Shown here piece after piece: positions 23,640 to 39,179 of a DNA stretch of 64,000 nucleotides. Position numbers and translations under genes: made by a program. Location: positions 5,202,852-5,266,851 of the forward strand of contig NC_087197.1 of assembly GCF_035594125.1 (NCBI RefSeq), given 5' to 3'. The notes under the pieces were generated by a model that was given only the letters and a program-made list of their open reading frames with translations, was not told the DNA's origin and searched no databases. How positions within the stretch are numbered: position 1 is the stretch's first letter; each line of letters starts with the position of its first letter. The stretch comes from Scylla paramamosain. Lineage: Eukaryota; Arthropoda; Malacostraca; Decapoda; Portunidae.

Positions 23640-23726
23640 CTGCAGAATAGCATAAATTAAACGATTCCTTGTTATTCTTTATCTATTAACTGAACTATCT
23701 ACTCAATGAAAACACAATCCTGAACT

Positions 23727-24129
<403 letters not shown>

Positions 24130-24130
<1 letters not shown>

Positions 24131-24715
24131 CTTCAAAAGTGGAGCACACCCTGACTCGCTTCACTTTCGAAGAGATATCCATTTTTGGAGACTTCATTGT
24201 CAATCGCCAGCTTCGGCTTTCATCTCGCCTCACTGACCAACTTGGTGAAATACTCAGTTTGCGATCATACCCGTATTCCTAGCCGTTTTGGGGATCGATA
24301 CCCCTAACGTTCTGACGTTTTGTAACCTCTAATCCTTCTGTTTATGTTGTCACTGTCTTCTCTGTTGGACTCCTTCCATCACAATCTCTTATCTATATCT
24401 TGTCCTATCGACCTAATTCCTCCTCAGGATCCTCCAAAGGAGAGTGTCTATGGTGTTTTGCCTCTGCTAACTGCAGGGACCTAAAGAAATATTATTCTGA
24501 ATTTCCATGGAATAACTACTGCTTTCGTGTCAGAGACCCGTCTTTCTTTGCTAAGCAGATAACGGAGGTGACTGTGTCCGAAATAGAAGCGTGTATTCCT
24601 CACTTTTTTTTTTTTTTTTTTCTCGCTATAAGCCTTCCAAATCTTGGTTTAACTCGGCCTGTTCTCATGTTATATATAATAGAGAAACTCTCCACAAACA
24701 GCACGTAAGCCTCGT
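24130..24715 (+). mobile_element. LINE B fragment: endonuclease end and linker
   Basis: Starts at the edge of the (TA)n with [22 protein letters not shown], the endonuclease GDFN block region, then LISILSYRPNSSSGSSKG, SANCRDLKKYYSEFPWNNYCFRVRD, EVTVSEIEACIPH and NLGLTRPVLMLYIIEKL. The same order occurs on the minus strand at 28707-29257. It ends before RT. Confidence 0.75.
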
Positions 24716-25520
24716 TTACACTGGGCAAGTAGAGGCAAAACAAGTGTGCAAGTTTCATGTTACATAGTTACATAAAAACTTGAAGAATATTGTGCTTGTC
24801 AAGAAAGAGAAGTTGCCAGGCCAACTCCCAGGCAAGGTAAATAAATAACCAACAGTTCTATTTTGAGGGAATATGTATTATTTCCGTCCATCATGGCAAG
24901 CTACATGTCTCTGACTTGACCTGTGTGTTGTATGACGTGTAGGCCAGTTTTCTTCAGTCTTTTCTAAGTTCATGCACCCTTCCGGAGGCTTTCGAGAAAA
25001 TCATGTACCCTGGAGCCTAGGACGATTAGGTATAAAATTTAAATTAATATTTCACGTTTATCTCTGAGACTGTGTGCATAAATAGAAGAATTAGGTCTGA
25101 TTTAAACGTCGGAAATAGCTACTCTGTCCTAAATCATTGTCATATAGGTGCTGAATGTATAATACGACAAAATGCCACATTTTAAACCTGTGAGGCGCGA
25201 GTGATAATATAACACATAAATTTATAGTACTTTAATCTCAACTCAAATCTCAAATAATTTTCTTACTCTGCACTCTCATACGTGTTATGTATCCCTCCAT
25301 CTGCCACGTTGTTTCCAGGTACCCTTTGAAAAACTTCGTGCGAAGTGCACCATGCACCCAAGTTGACTGCCCAAGTGTACGTACCACAAGTTTTGTCCAT
25401 AGTAAATTGTGGTGTTGCATAGTTTCAGATATACTTGCAAAGAGGAGTCAGAAGTTCACATATATGTTTGTGATGTTTTAAGGAACAAGATTGATACTGA
25501 AGACCGGAGTTCATAACTTA
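24716..25520. other. No recognised gene
   Basis: AT-rich DNA with only short frames. Nothing recognised on either strand. Confidence 0.5.
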
Positions 25521-26020
25521 TGTCATGATTCTGGTTATCTTTCCAAGAAAATAGACGTTACACTGATTCCAGAAAGCTTTAAAGGTCTGGATTTTTAAAG
25601 GCCTCGAGTACCTATCCGACCTATCCGAAATCTCCAGCTATTAAACCCTCTCACAAAACCCCTACCTTGGCACAGCACGCCAGAAATCACCTCAGTACCA
25701 GATTAATGTTGGAGTAGAAAACACAATTATTCCATATAATGACAGGATATATTAATAACAATGTTAACTCACAAACAAATTGAGGTAGTGCACATTAAAG
25801 GAAATTAGGGAACAAATTTCTACCCTAGACCAACACAGGATAATTCCCATACTTACAATAGATTCCCCCCCTTATACTCAGGCTCTTATATCGCCTCCCT
25901 TATTGCTCAGAGGTTATACGCATCAATATATGATATTCCCGTCACTTCACAAAGCACTAAAACCCATTTACTCCTTCATTGGCCGTTGAAATATTTTTTC
26001 CCAGCTGCAGGATTTTCCCC
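25521..26020 (-). repeat. LTR fragment of the G2 family
   Basis: Begins TGTCATGATTCTGGTTATC and matches the G2 LTRs at 54405 and 59773 through shared blocks such as GGCCTCGA(G/A)TACCTA, TAGACCAACACAGGATAAT and TATATCGCCTCCCTTATT. It loses similarity near 26020, where the candidate inverted repeat of the DDE element starts. More diverged than the two G2 LTRs are from each other, so an older insertion. Confidence 0.85.
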
Positions 26021-26519
26021 TTCCCCTTTCCGGGGATTCCCCGGCCTGCGGTGCTGCCACACCTATACCACGAAACACCTCATGTCAGGTACTTCCTACC
26101 TCAAAATTAAATAGTGTTGTATATATTGACTGTGATGTTCTAAAAAAAGGCAAATTAGTGTAATATGTTTTTTTTTTTTTTTTTTTAATGATACTTCCAT
26201 TGTTTTTTGCAAACAGCATATTATTTGGCAATGTTTCCTACAGACACTGTCACATCTCTATGGGTGACCGAGTGAAGTCACACGGTCAGAGTGACCGTGT
26301 TAATCTATCGGTCAATTCCTCTCCCGCCGCCAGCCAGGATGGAAGCTGCCTCTCCTGCTCGTTCTCGTTACCTCCACAGCCGAGAATAAGAGCATATTTA
26401 CTCAGTAAATATGTATTTTTTGGGGGAAGAAAAGGCTAATAGTGGGTTATTACTTGAGCTGTTGGCCGAACAGCGAAAGCCACCAACGTGTGTTAGGCAA
26501 CAGTTAGAAACATTTGTTA

Positions 26520-27638
26520 ATCTGCTGATCAAGCTCACATGACACTGAGACCACCAGCACATCCTGTGTTCTCCTCACCAACAAAGAATCCCCCTGCATC
26601 CATAACCAATGTTGATGACTTTGACAAACGTGTAGTGAGAAGGATAGTTTTGTGATTTTACGCAAGGAAGGAGATCCCTACATTGTACAAACTAAAGGAA
26701 GAATTGAAGGAAAATATTTCCTTCAAAAGATGCACTGAATCTCTACGGAAGATTTTCAGAGATTTGATTCAGTTATGGAAAACTGATGGCCGCAGATTCC
26801 TCATGAACTGATGTTGCTGCTCGTATCCGATTTTTGAGAGAAAATCCGTCGTCTGAAGCAGTCTTCCCAGACAAACATCGCTTACCTGTATGAGACCTGG
26901 GCCAACCAAAGTTACACCGTAACTTTGGAAAATGTTGGACTGACACCACATCTGAACCAGCAACAGGAGTACAGTCACTCACAAGAAAGGGAGGCCGTCT
27001 CATAATTCTTCACGCAGGAACAAGAGATGGTTTCATCAACAATACAGAACTGATCTTCCTGGCGGAAAACGACGGGGATTACCAAAAGCAGATGAATTCC
27101 ACGGTGTTTCAGGAGTGGTTCAGGAATCCGCTGCTGCCCAACATCGCAACAAACATCGTCATGGATAATGCTCCCTACCACTCCTTGCTACAAGACAAAG
27201 TACCAAGTTCATCGTGGATGGAGACGGAACTGAAGGAGTAGCTTGAAAGGAAAAGTGTCCAGGCCAGTGATGAATTACTGAGGCAGAGCCGTATAAGCTT
27301 ACTAAGAAATTTGCAGTCGCAAAAATATCGGATTGACAGTATTGCAGATTTGGCAGGGCATAAGGTTGTGAGGTTACCACCCTCAATACAACCCCATTGA
27401 GCTCATATGGGGTCAGGTCAAGTCGTATATCGCCAAGTAAAATCATTTTAAAATGGCTGACTTGAAACATCTTGTGAAGGAAGCCCTGCATCACATCACG
27501 GCATATAACTCCGTGCATGTTGCCCATGCTGAACTCCTTCAAGAGGAAGATGGGTGATAAGGCATAGCGGTGGATCACTTTGTGGATTCCCTGATCATCG
27601 ACATTGATGAAAGTTCAGATGAAGAGTCGTCTGATTAA
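26520..27638 (+). pseudogene. Tc1/mariner-superfamily DDE transposase remnant
   Basis: Blocks in order: PPAHPVFSSPTKNPPA, DDFDKRVVRRIV, EIPTLYKLKEELKENISF, GRRFLM, TWANQSYTV, GKCWTDTTSEPATGV, GGRLIILHAGTRDGF, NDGDYQKQMNSTVFQEWFRN, NIVMDNAPYHSLL, then YKLTKKFAVAKI, AGHKVVRLPPSIQ and NPIELIWGQVKSYIAK, ending with an acidic tail SDEESSD. The order, and the second Asp and Glu (MDNAPYH; NPIELIW), fit a cut-and-paste DDE transposase that binds its terminal repeats. The first catalytic Asp is Tyr (YETW), and there are several frameshifts and an internal stop near 27238, so it is dead. Confidence 0.8.
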
Positions 27639-27816
27639 TGTTCAGAGAGAGGATTATGTATTCAAGGGAAACCTGTATAAAAAAAAAAAGTTCCTTGACT
27701 TTTACCTTGATGTGGTGTGGAAAAAAAGTCGTAATTAAAGAAGAAAAATATAACATCATAGTTTAAAGGAAATATCATATCTAAAAAGGAAACTTATCAC
27801 ATTTAAACGGAATTTA

Positions 27817-27820
<4 letters not shown>

Positions 27821-27907
<87 letters not shown>

Positions 27908-28015
27908 GTAACTTGACTGATTGACAGACAGGTGATTTTTCTCAGATTCTAGTGATTCATAGGAAAGTATAGATCTCTGATTGAAATAAATCAGCATGAA
28001 ATGTAGATTGTATAC

Positions 28016-28099
<84 letters not shown>
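27821..28099. repeat. Two (GA)n microsatellites
   Basis: 27821-27905 and 28019-28099, separated by about 110 bp of ordinary sequence, both inside the DDE element. Confidence 0.96.
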
Positions 28100-28105
<6 letters not shown>

Positions 28106-28224
28106 AGGTGGTGTGTGGGGAATGAGGTTATCAGTGACACACGGGCTTTAATCAGATAATTGGCGTAGTACAAGATTTGGCAGCGCTGAAAGCCGGGGAA
28201 TCCCCGGAAAAGACAGCGCCTAAA

Positions 28225-29690
28225 CAGTCAATTCAAAATAGACGATAGGCAAGGTGCGAGCACGGAGGCACAGTTTCGGACAGCAATAGGAGGGACCCCA
28301 TCAGGTCCATAAACCTTCCAAGGATTTATACCAGAGAGGGCATGGAAAACATCACTGTGAAGGATTTTAATGGGTAGCATGAAGTACTTAAAGGGTGGAG
28401 GAGGGGGAAAAAATCCCTGAATCATTCAAGGTAGAGTTTTTAGCAAAGATCTGAGCAAAGAATTTAGTTTTAGAAATGTATGAAATGGCAGTGATGGCAT
28501 CAGGAAGAAAGAAAGGAGGAAAAGATAAAGAAGTGAAGTTACTAGAAATGTTTTTTGGTTAAGTGCCAGAAGTCATAAAGCGAGTTAGATCATGAAAGAG
28601 TTTTGACACTTTCTATTAATGAAGAGTTTTTTGGCTAGCTGGAGAACACACTTGGCATGATTCCGGGCAGAAATATAAAGCGCATGAGTTTCAGGTGACG
28701 GAGAGCTCAAGTACCCTTTATGGGCCACCTTTCTATCATGTATAACACGAGAACAAGCTGTGTTAAACCAAGGTTTGGAAGGTTTATGTCGAGAGAAAGA
28801 GTGAGGATGTATACTTCCATGCCAGACACTATCACCTCTGTTATGCGCTCAGCACACTGAGACGGGTCTCTGATACGGAAGCATTGGTCTTTCCAAGGCA
28901 AATGAGCATAATACTTCCTCGGGTTCCTCCATTTAGCAGAGGTATAATGCCAGAGGCACCTCAGCTTTGGGGGTTCCTGAAGAGGGATTGGATAGGACAA
29001 GATACAGATACGAGGTTGTCATCGGAGGAACCCAACAGAGAAGATAGGATGACAGCATAAGCAGAAGAATTAGAGGTGAGGAAAAGATCTAGAATGTTGG
29101 GCGTATCTCCAAGACCATCAGGAATACGAGTTGTGTGTTGCACCAGTTGCCCTAGGTCGTGGAGGATAGCAAAGTTCACCAGGATGGCCAGGGAAGGGAG
29201 AGGAAAGCCAAAGCTGGTGGTGAACATTGAAGTCTCCAAGAATGAAGATTTCCGCAAAAGGGAAGAGTCAGAATGTGCTCCACTTTGGAAGTTAAGTAGT
29301 CAAAGAATTTTTTATAATGGAAGGAGTTAGGTAAGAGGTATACAGCACAGACAAATTTGAGTGACACTGTAGTCGAAGCCAGATGGTAGAAAACACGGAA
29401 GATTTAAGAGCATGGGCGCGACAGCAGGATATGTTATTGCTCACATAGACGCAACATCTAGCTTTGGATTGAAAATGAGGACAGAGAAAATAGGAGGGAA
29501 CAGGAAAGGGACTACTGTCAGTTGCCTCAGACACCTGTGCTTCAGTGAGGAAAAGAATATGAGGTTTAGAAGAGGATAAAACAGGTGTTCTACAGATAGA
29601 AAATTAGATCTATGGTTACGAATGTTGCAGAAGTTAATGAAAAAAAAAAAAAGTTGAGGATGGGTGTCTAGATACTTAGGGTCGATACCA
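28225..29690 (-). mobile_element. LINE B copy: endonuclease, linker, RT start
   Basis: Minus strand: endonuclease opening (29650-29292: LSVEHL, FSTIWLRLQCHSN, CAVYLLPNSF), second half (29257-28961: [49 protein letters not shown]), linker (29000-28707: KYYAHLPWKDQCFRIRDPS, EVIVSGMEVYI) and RT start (28425-28228: IKILHSDVFHALSGINPWKVYGPDGVPP). The catalytic SDHN of the endonuclease is SDDN. The element ends at 28225, so RT is cut. Confidence 0.8.
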
Positions 29691-29789
29691 GAGGAACAGT
29701 CCGACCTACAAACATTTGTTACATATTACTTGTAAAATAACTTAGATTAAGGGTAATTAAAAGCGAAGCTATAATTTGTTCACCGAAAG

Positions 29790-30510
29790 CCTGCATCCTG
29801 ATCTTTTCATAATCTTTGACGTGGGGAAAAGCAAACTGTTTTGTCCAAAGCCTCAAAACCCAATTATTCCATCTTTCAACTCGACACAAGGTTGCAGATA
29901 CCTATCCGCTTTTTAACAATGACGCTTAACCATTCACGTCTTCTACGCTGACTGAACATCTCATTCTGCCCTTTCTTGATGCTCTAAATGATCAACTTGG
30001 CATCTCGTCTCTCACTCAACAGCTCCAATGAAGTAGCCGCTCTGAGACGCCTCCGCCAGTTCTGTTTTACCTTTATTTTTTTTTCCCAAGCTGCTCACTC
30101 TAAAAGGGCAATATATTTTCAAGTATGGAGTACACTTCACATACATGTGTGGCTCCACTCGTACTATTCTTTTGGACAAGGTGGAATAAAAAAAATGTCT
30201 TAACTCCTCTTTTCGAACTGAGTGTCTATAGCCTCTTTTTCTTCGCCGCTACGTTACATTTCTAGTTGTCTTCTATCACTACTTTCTCGCAAAGTGTTCT
30301 TTTCACCTTGCTAATTGCATGCTATTCTACCCCTCCCGCGGCCTCACTGAACAAGGGTTTCTGCTTTCTCTTACCCTTGTTTTATTCACCTCCCTAATGC
30401 AGTTTCATCCCTTTCAATGTTAAAATCAGGAACTCCTTGCCCGTTTCTGTATTTCCTCCTGCCTACCTTCCTATGACTGACACTCTCAGTGGATTCTATT
30501 TTATTTCAGC
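29790..30510 (+). mobile_element. LINE B fragment: RT thumb and C-terminus
   Basis: Heavily decayed blocks: SKPQNPIIPSFNSTQG (the ASKTQFLHLSTRHN block), SNEVAALRRLRQFCF, a broken WSTLHIHVW..RTILLDKVE region, LTPLFELSVYSLFFF and the C-terminal LYPSRGLTEQGFL and LMQFHPF blocks. Order and content parallel 51560-52200. Confidence 0.65.
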
Positions 30511-30590
30511 TTTTTTTTTCTTGGTCTTCCCTCTCTAACATATACTGTATATACACACACAAGAAGAAAATCCCACACATACATACTCAC

Positions 30591-30857
30591 TCTGGAGAGT
30601 AAACAGTAGTACTCATTGTTCTGAGCGGGAAAAGATCAAAGCACATGGAATGTGCAGGGTAAAGTAAGGCACTGTCAACACCACTTTCTGTTTTCTGCTG
30701 TTTCCACGATGAAACTGTTGTTACCAGACGAAAGGCTTTTGAAACAGACTTGTTGACCGAATCCTCTATCCTCCGTTGTTTCCACCAAGCTGCTCCTCCC
30801 ATGCGACAAGCCTTTAACGTTTCCGTGCGTATCATTGCCTGGAAGCACGGACATTCA
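30591..30857 (-). CDS. Exon-like block, copy 1 of a duplicated sequence
   Basis: On the minus strand an 80-residue frame (CFQAMIRTETLKACRMGG to LFPLRTMSTTVYSPE) is bordered by AG acceptors (TTTTAG before 30857; another CAG at 30838) and a donor GTGAGT after 30591. The paralogous block at 40836-41103 keeps the same open frame, the same donor and a nearby acceptor and differs by one whole-codon indel. The frame ends in phase 2, compatible with the exon at 23639-23478. No domain recognised. An alternative is a small dispersed repeat. Confidence 0.4.
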
Positions 30858-30869
30858 CTAAAATTCTGC

Positions 30870-33400
<2,531 letters not shown>

Positions 33401-33409
33401 GACCGTCCT

Positions 33410-34680
33410 TTCTCCTTCTTCCCTCCATTTTTAGGGCAGAACTGTCTTCCATTATTTTAGCTTTAATAATTATTTTTACTCTTCGCACCTCACTTTTTAC
33501 AATTTTTAGGGATTCTCGCAGTGTTCTTTCCACTATTCAACATTTTAGCCTTTCTTCCCTTCACTCAATTGTTTTATCAATTCTTGAGTAGCTATACCTT
33601 TTACAGCATTTTGCTGGGTCCCTGCACATTTTGGAATCTAGGTGAAAGAGAAGGCCGATAGGCAAGCTAAAGGGGTCGCAACTCAGGTTACTACTTCTAG
33701 CCCCATTCCCTTTCATAGCTTATATTCCATTATAAGGGTGGCAGATCTTGCCAGTTGGCAAGGCAGGTGGGAAGATGTGGTTGCCACCACTAAGATGGAT
33801 AAGATAACTTCTATAACTTTCTGCCCATGGACGTATGTCCATGTGCGGGGGCGCCGCTTAGAGATTGAACTGGCCCATCTCCAGACGGATCAGACACGTC
33901 TCACTCCTGGCTACCTTATATCTCAGGAAACCCAATCATTCTGTGATGACTGCTTACTTCCCCTTACAGTGCGACACTTTCTAGTGGAGTGCCCCAGTAT
34001 GGTGGAGCTGCAGGAGCGATATATTTTCCACTGTCACGTTGAGGATGGGATCTTCCAGATGTCACTGATATTTGGAGAGAGAACTCTCTACCCGGAACAT
34101 GAGGTTCTTATGTTTGTGGAGAAGGCTGGTCTTTTATACAAATTGTAGGTTACCTTTTAACTGTTCTATTTATTTTATAAGTAATATAATATTGGGCACT
34201 GGGAAAACATGGAGGCAAGTGAGGAAGACATGTAACGAACAATGTTGGGTCTTGGGGCCTGGGTCAATGGTGTCAGTGTCTTGGACACATAATGAACAGT
34301 GCCAGATATCTGGGTCAGTAGGGTCGATGTCTTGGGCTCATAACGAACACCAAATATCTGGCTTAGTGGGGATTTTGGTTGCGGAATGAACAATGCCAGA
34401 CACAGTGGTCGGGCTCAGCACACCCTCTCTTTAAATCAAATTAAGTAACTGAAACATTACTATACCAACCCTCTCATTTTTACCAATTAAGTTTTTCATG
34501 ACTTCCCATTTCCTTTTTTATGTTTACTTTTATAGTGGTCTTTTAACATTTTTACCTATAATTTTGTTTTGGATACCGATATTTTAAGAATGCAATCTTT
34601 GTCACTGTTAAGGGTTTGCAGCGGCGCCATATAACCACAATGTTGCGGCGCCATAAATTAAATCAATTAATCAGTCAATT
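33410..34680 (+). mobile_element. LINE A 3' end (5'-truncated copy)
   Basis: RNase H remnant (33430-33660, ending REGRQAKGVA with frame change), then an open frame 33642-34148 with FHSLYSIIRVADLASW, CDDCLLPLTVRHFLVECP and FQMSLIFGERTLYPEHEVLMFVEKAGLLYKL. The CX2CX9HX4C cluster is the usual C-terminal zinc motif of I-like LINE ORF2. The 3' UTR has the ~50-bp units (34230-34400) and ends at an AATCAATTAATCAGTCAATT tail near 34680. Confidence 0.85.
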
Positions 34681-34689
34681 AGCAGCTAT

Positions 34690-35884
34690 GGTATTAATAA
34701 TTGAGAACCAGACAACCGGAAAATACTAGTATAGCCTCCCTCTCAACCACACCGTGCATTGATACAACGGACACTACTGCCTCCACCGTGCCTTGTAAGA
34801 TTCATTACTGTACAATAAATCTTCAATACTGTACAATAAATGACACTCTTCTCCTCACTGGCCTCTTTTTATTAGCTGCGAGCAGCAAAGTGGCAAGAAG
34901 TATGGAAATTCCTTGTCGAGAGGGTCTCTTCTCCGCGCGGCAATGTTGACAAACATAAAATAAAAGTATGAAATAAAGATCGCCATATTAGTGGCCGTTA
35001 AACACCACACTTTAGAACAAGTGGAGGTGATGTGGATGAGTGATAGCGCACAGTTTGGTGGCAGTTGCTCAGGGTTTGCCAACCCTGAGATAAAGTAGGG
35101 GAGAAACTGTCATCAGAAGCCCACTCGAACACAAATACCTCATAGATAAGACTAGGGATGGGAACGATTTATGTGGGTCATGTCATAGCTGATTCAGAGT
35201 GGCTGGATACGCAGAGGTGCATTTTCCTTGCCTCAGAGAAGCATTGTACAGTTGGAAACAGGGAATGCTGGCTTTTGGTGGAACTCCTTGAACAACCTGG
35301 GAGCAGGCAGATCAAGGGGTGGAAGGGTGCGACAGATGGTGACAAGGTGCTTGTTTATGGTGGGGGCAGCCTGCTGGTCTGTGAGATCACTAATACATGG
35401 AAGAGACAGGGAAGTAGTTTCTTAGGATTTCATAAGTTTATTAAGGCTCTCGAATCAATTATTCATGTGTTGTACTTTAACTGGATAATAAGCTTACTTG
35501 ACCCGTTTTATATTTAATGATTTTGTTTCTGAATATCGCAAATTGTTCATTCACCACGTAGACAAGATGCACACAGCCTATATATGTGGAATCACGAAAG
35601 AATGATGAGTGTGCTACAAGACTAGGTTGTAATACTTAGACCTGGAAGTATATTAGCTTACATCACGCTATGGAGAGTTAAAACACCAGACTAGTATCGG
35701 GTATCTGCCTCCTCATCTGTATCTGTGGAGTATCCGCAGTGAAAATACTATCCGCATCCTCGTTTTAGAATAATAAATATCTTCATTTTCAGATAACAAA
35801 AGTTCCGCCTCCGCGTCAAAGAACGTTGAGGATCTCTGTGTGTGTAATAAGTGAGAGAGACTAAGAGTGAAGGATATTGAAAGT

Positions 35885-35885
<1 letters not shown>
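34690..35885. other. No recognised gene
   Basis: The 119-codon plus frame at 35158-35517 has no motif that I know and lacks convincing splice borders. ACTGTACAATAAAT occurs twice near 34808 and 34829. Confidence 0.5.

Positions 35886-35887
<2 letters not shown>

Positions 35888-35947
<60 letters not shown>
35888..35947. repeat. (GA)n microsatellite
   Basis: 30 GA units. Confidence 0.97.
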
Positions 35948-35954
<7 letters not shown>

Positions 35955-36654
35955 CTAATTTTGACAATCCTGAGGATTGATAAATAGAATGAGACTGAGA
36001 ATGAGTATGGAATTATTTGAGAGGATTGAAAGAGAGTGAGGAAGGATAGAGAGTAAATGATATGGAATGAGTGATGGGGAGAGAGTGAGGTATGACTTCC
36101 TTATAGTGTTTCAAGCCTAAAATGAGCTCTCGAGTGTGGTTTGCCAAATCCCTCTTTGTTGTCACATCTCCCTGGACAGACTAAGGAATATCCCTCCATC
36201 ACACTGTTAACTGTGACTAATTGATTTTGAATGACATACTTTTATATTCTGTACAATTTTATGAACAACATACTATCTGAGTGTGAAAACGCCTTTGCAT
36301 ATATCCTTTTATTCTTTACAAGATAGCACGTGCGGCGTTGCTGTCCGAGTGACCTTGGCACAGGCCTCACGCGGTCATTCCTTGTCAGTCACCTATTTTG
36401 GCGCGGTGTAAGTGAGAGACTTGACAACAGCGCGAACTGACCCAGCCACACTCGAGAGCTCATCTTAGCCTTGGAAAAGATAAGGGTAGGGGAGGTGACA
36501 GGAAGGGAAGTTTGAGATAAGACGAAAGAGGGAGGAAAAGGAAAGGAACAGGGAGAGGAAGACACATTGTGGAGAAAAGGGAGCAAGGAAGGTGAAGGAA
36601 GGCCGAATGAAGAGGATGGGAGTACTGGGAGTAAGTAGAGAGAAAAAAATATAT

Positions 36655-36935
36655 AAGGAGGAAGGGTGAGGAGTGAGAGAAGAATTAGATGGAGAGAGGA
36701 AGTCAAAGGGGATAATAAGCACTCTCTTTTCCTGTCCCATAATCCTTTTGTCCTTCCCACATCCATCCCTTCCTACTTCTACTCCCTCTTTTTCCTTGTC
36801 CCCGTACACCCTTTCCGTGGTTACATCTACGTTCTTGAAATATATAATACATTTTTTTTTTTTTCATTATTTTAGCTCTTTCTATTTATTTTTTTCGTTT
36901 TTTTGTTTTTGATCTTTCTTTTCTAGAGCTATGCG

Positions 36936-37021
<86 letters not shown>

Positions 37022-37024
37022 GAG

Positions 37025-37056
<32 letters not shown>

Positions 37057-37375
37057 ACAGTAATACAAATTGCGTTGTATCTGCCGTACATAGCTCTAGG
37101 AAAGAAAGAAAGATCGAAGAAACAGAAAACGAAAAAATAATAAATAAATAGGAAGAGGTAAAATAATGAAATAATAAAAAAATGTATTATATGATTCATG
37201 AACGTAGATGTAACCAGGGAAGGGGTGTACAGGGGCAAGGAAAAAGAGGGGAATAGAAGTAGGAAGGGATGGATGTGGGAAGGACAAAAGGAAAGGAGTA
37301 TGAGAAAGGAAAAGGCAGTACTTATTCCCTATTACTTTCTCTCTCTATCTAATTTTTCACTCACTCACCCTTCCT

Positions 37376-37385
<10 letters not shown>
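36655..37385. repeat. Long inverted repeat with (TA)n at the apex
   Basis: Arms of about 270 bp (36655-36935 and 37098-37385) are reverse complements with scattered differences. Shared blocks include TTTTGTCCTTCCCACATCC, ATCCCTTCCTACTTCTA and GGTTACATCTACGTTC on one strand at 36748-36840 and its complement at 37190-37290. The loop is (TA)n (36941-37052). The outer ends are TA-rich and a second (TA)n starts at 37379. This is the structure of a foldback or MITE-like element. Confidence 0.8.
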
Positions 37386-37453
<68 letters not shown>

Positions 37454-37474
37454 GAGTATATATATATATATATA
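37379..37474. repeat. (TA)n microsatellite
   Basis: Interrupted once by CGAG at about 37453-37456. Confidence 0.95.
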
Positions 37475-37479
37475 AAGCA

Positions 37480-38900
<1,421 letters not shown>

Positions 38901-39015
38901 AAGGCAGTTTAACAGTTTATTAAGAAAGTTATATAAAGAAGTGAGTGCAAGTATCTTACATATGTGTACAATAATACATATCAACAAAAGTGTAATGAAC
39001 AAAACTTGTAAAAAA

Positions 39016-39125
<110 letters not shown>

Positions 39126-39179
39126 GGGCAAAAGTTTCCGTGCAGTCAGGGCTGCTTTTTTTTTTTTTTTTTTTTTTGG

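Larger units (their letters stand above)
26027..28210 (+). mobile_element. DDE transposon remnant with candidate terminal inverted repeats
   Basis: Inverted copies of a ~30-bp sequence lie at 26027-26060 (TTTCCGGGGATTCCCCGGCC then GCTGCCAC) and 28178-28210 (reverse orientation), bracketing the transposase remnant. Both contain the palindrome CCGGGGATTCCCCGG. Inside are two (GA)n tracts. I cannot define a target duplication, and the left repeat follows an LTR fragment, so the ends are provisional. Confidence 0.55.

Noticed and set aside
35158..35517. 119-codon plus-strand frame as an exon or gene
   Set aside because: No recognisable domain; borders do not look like splice sites.
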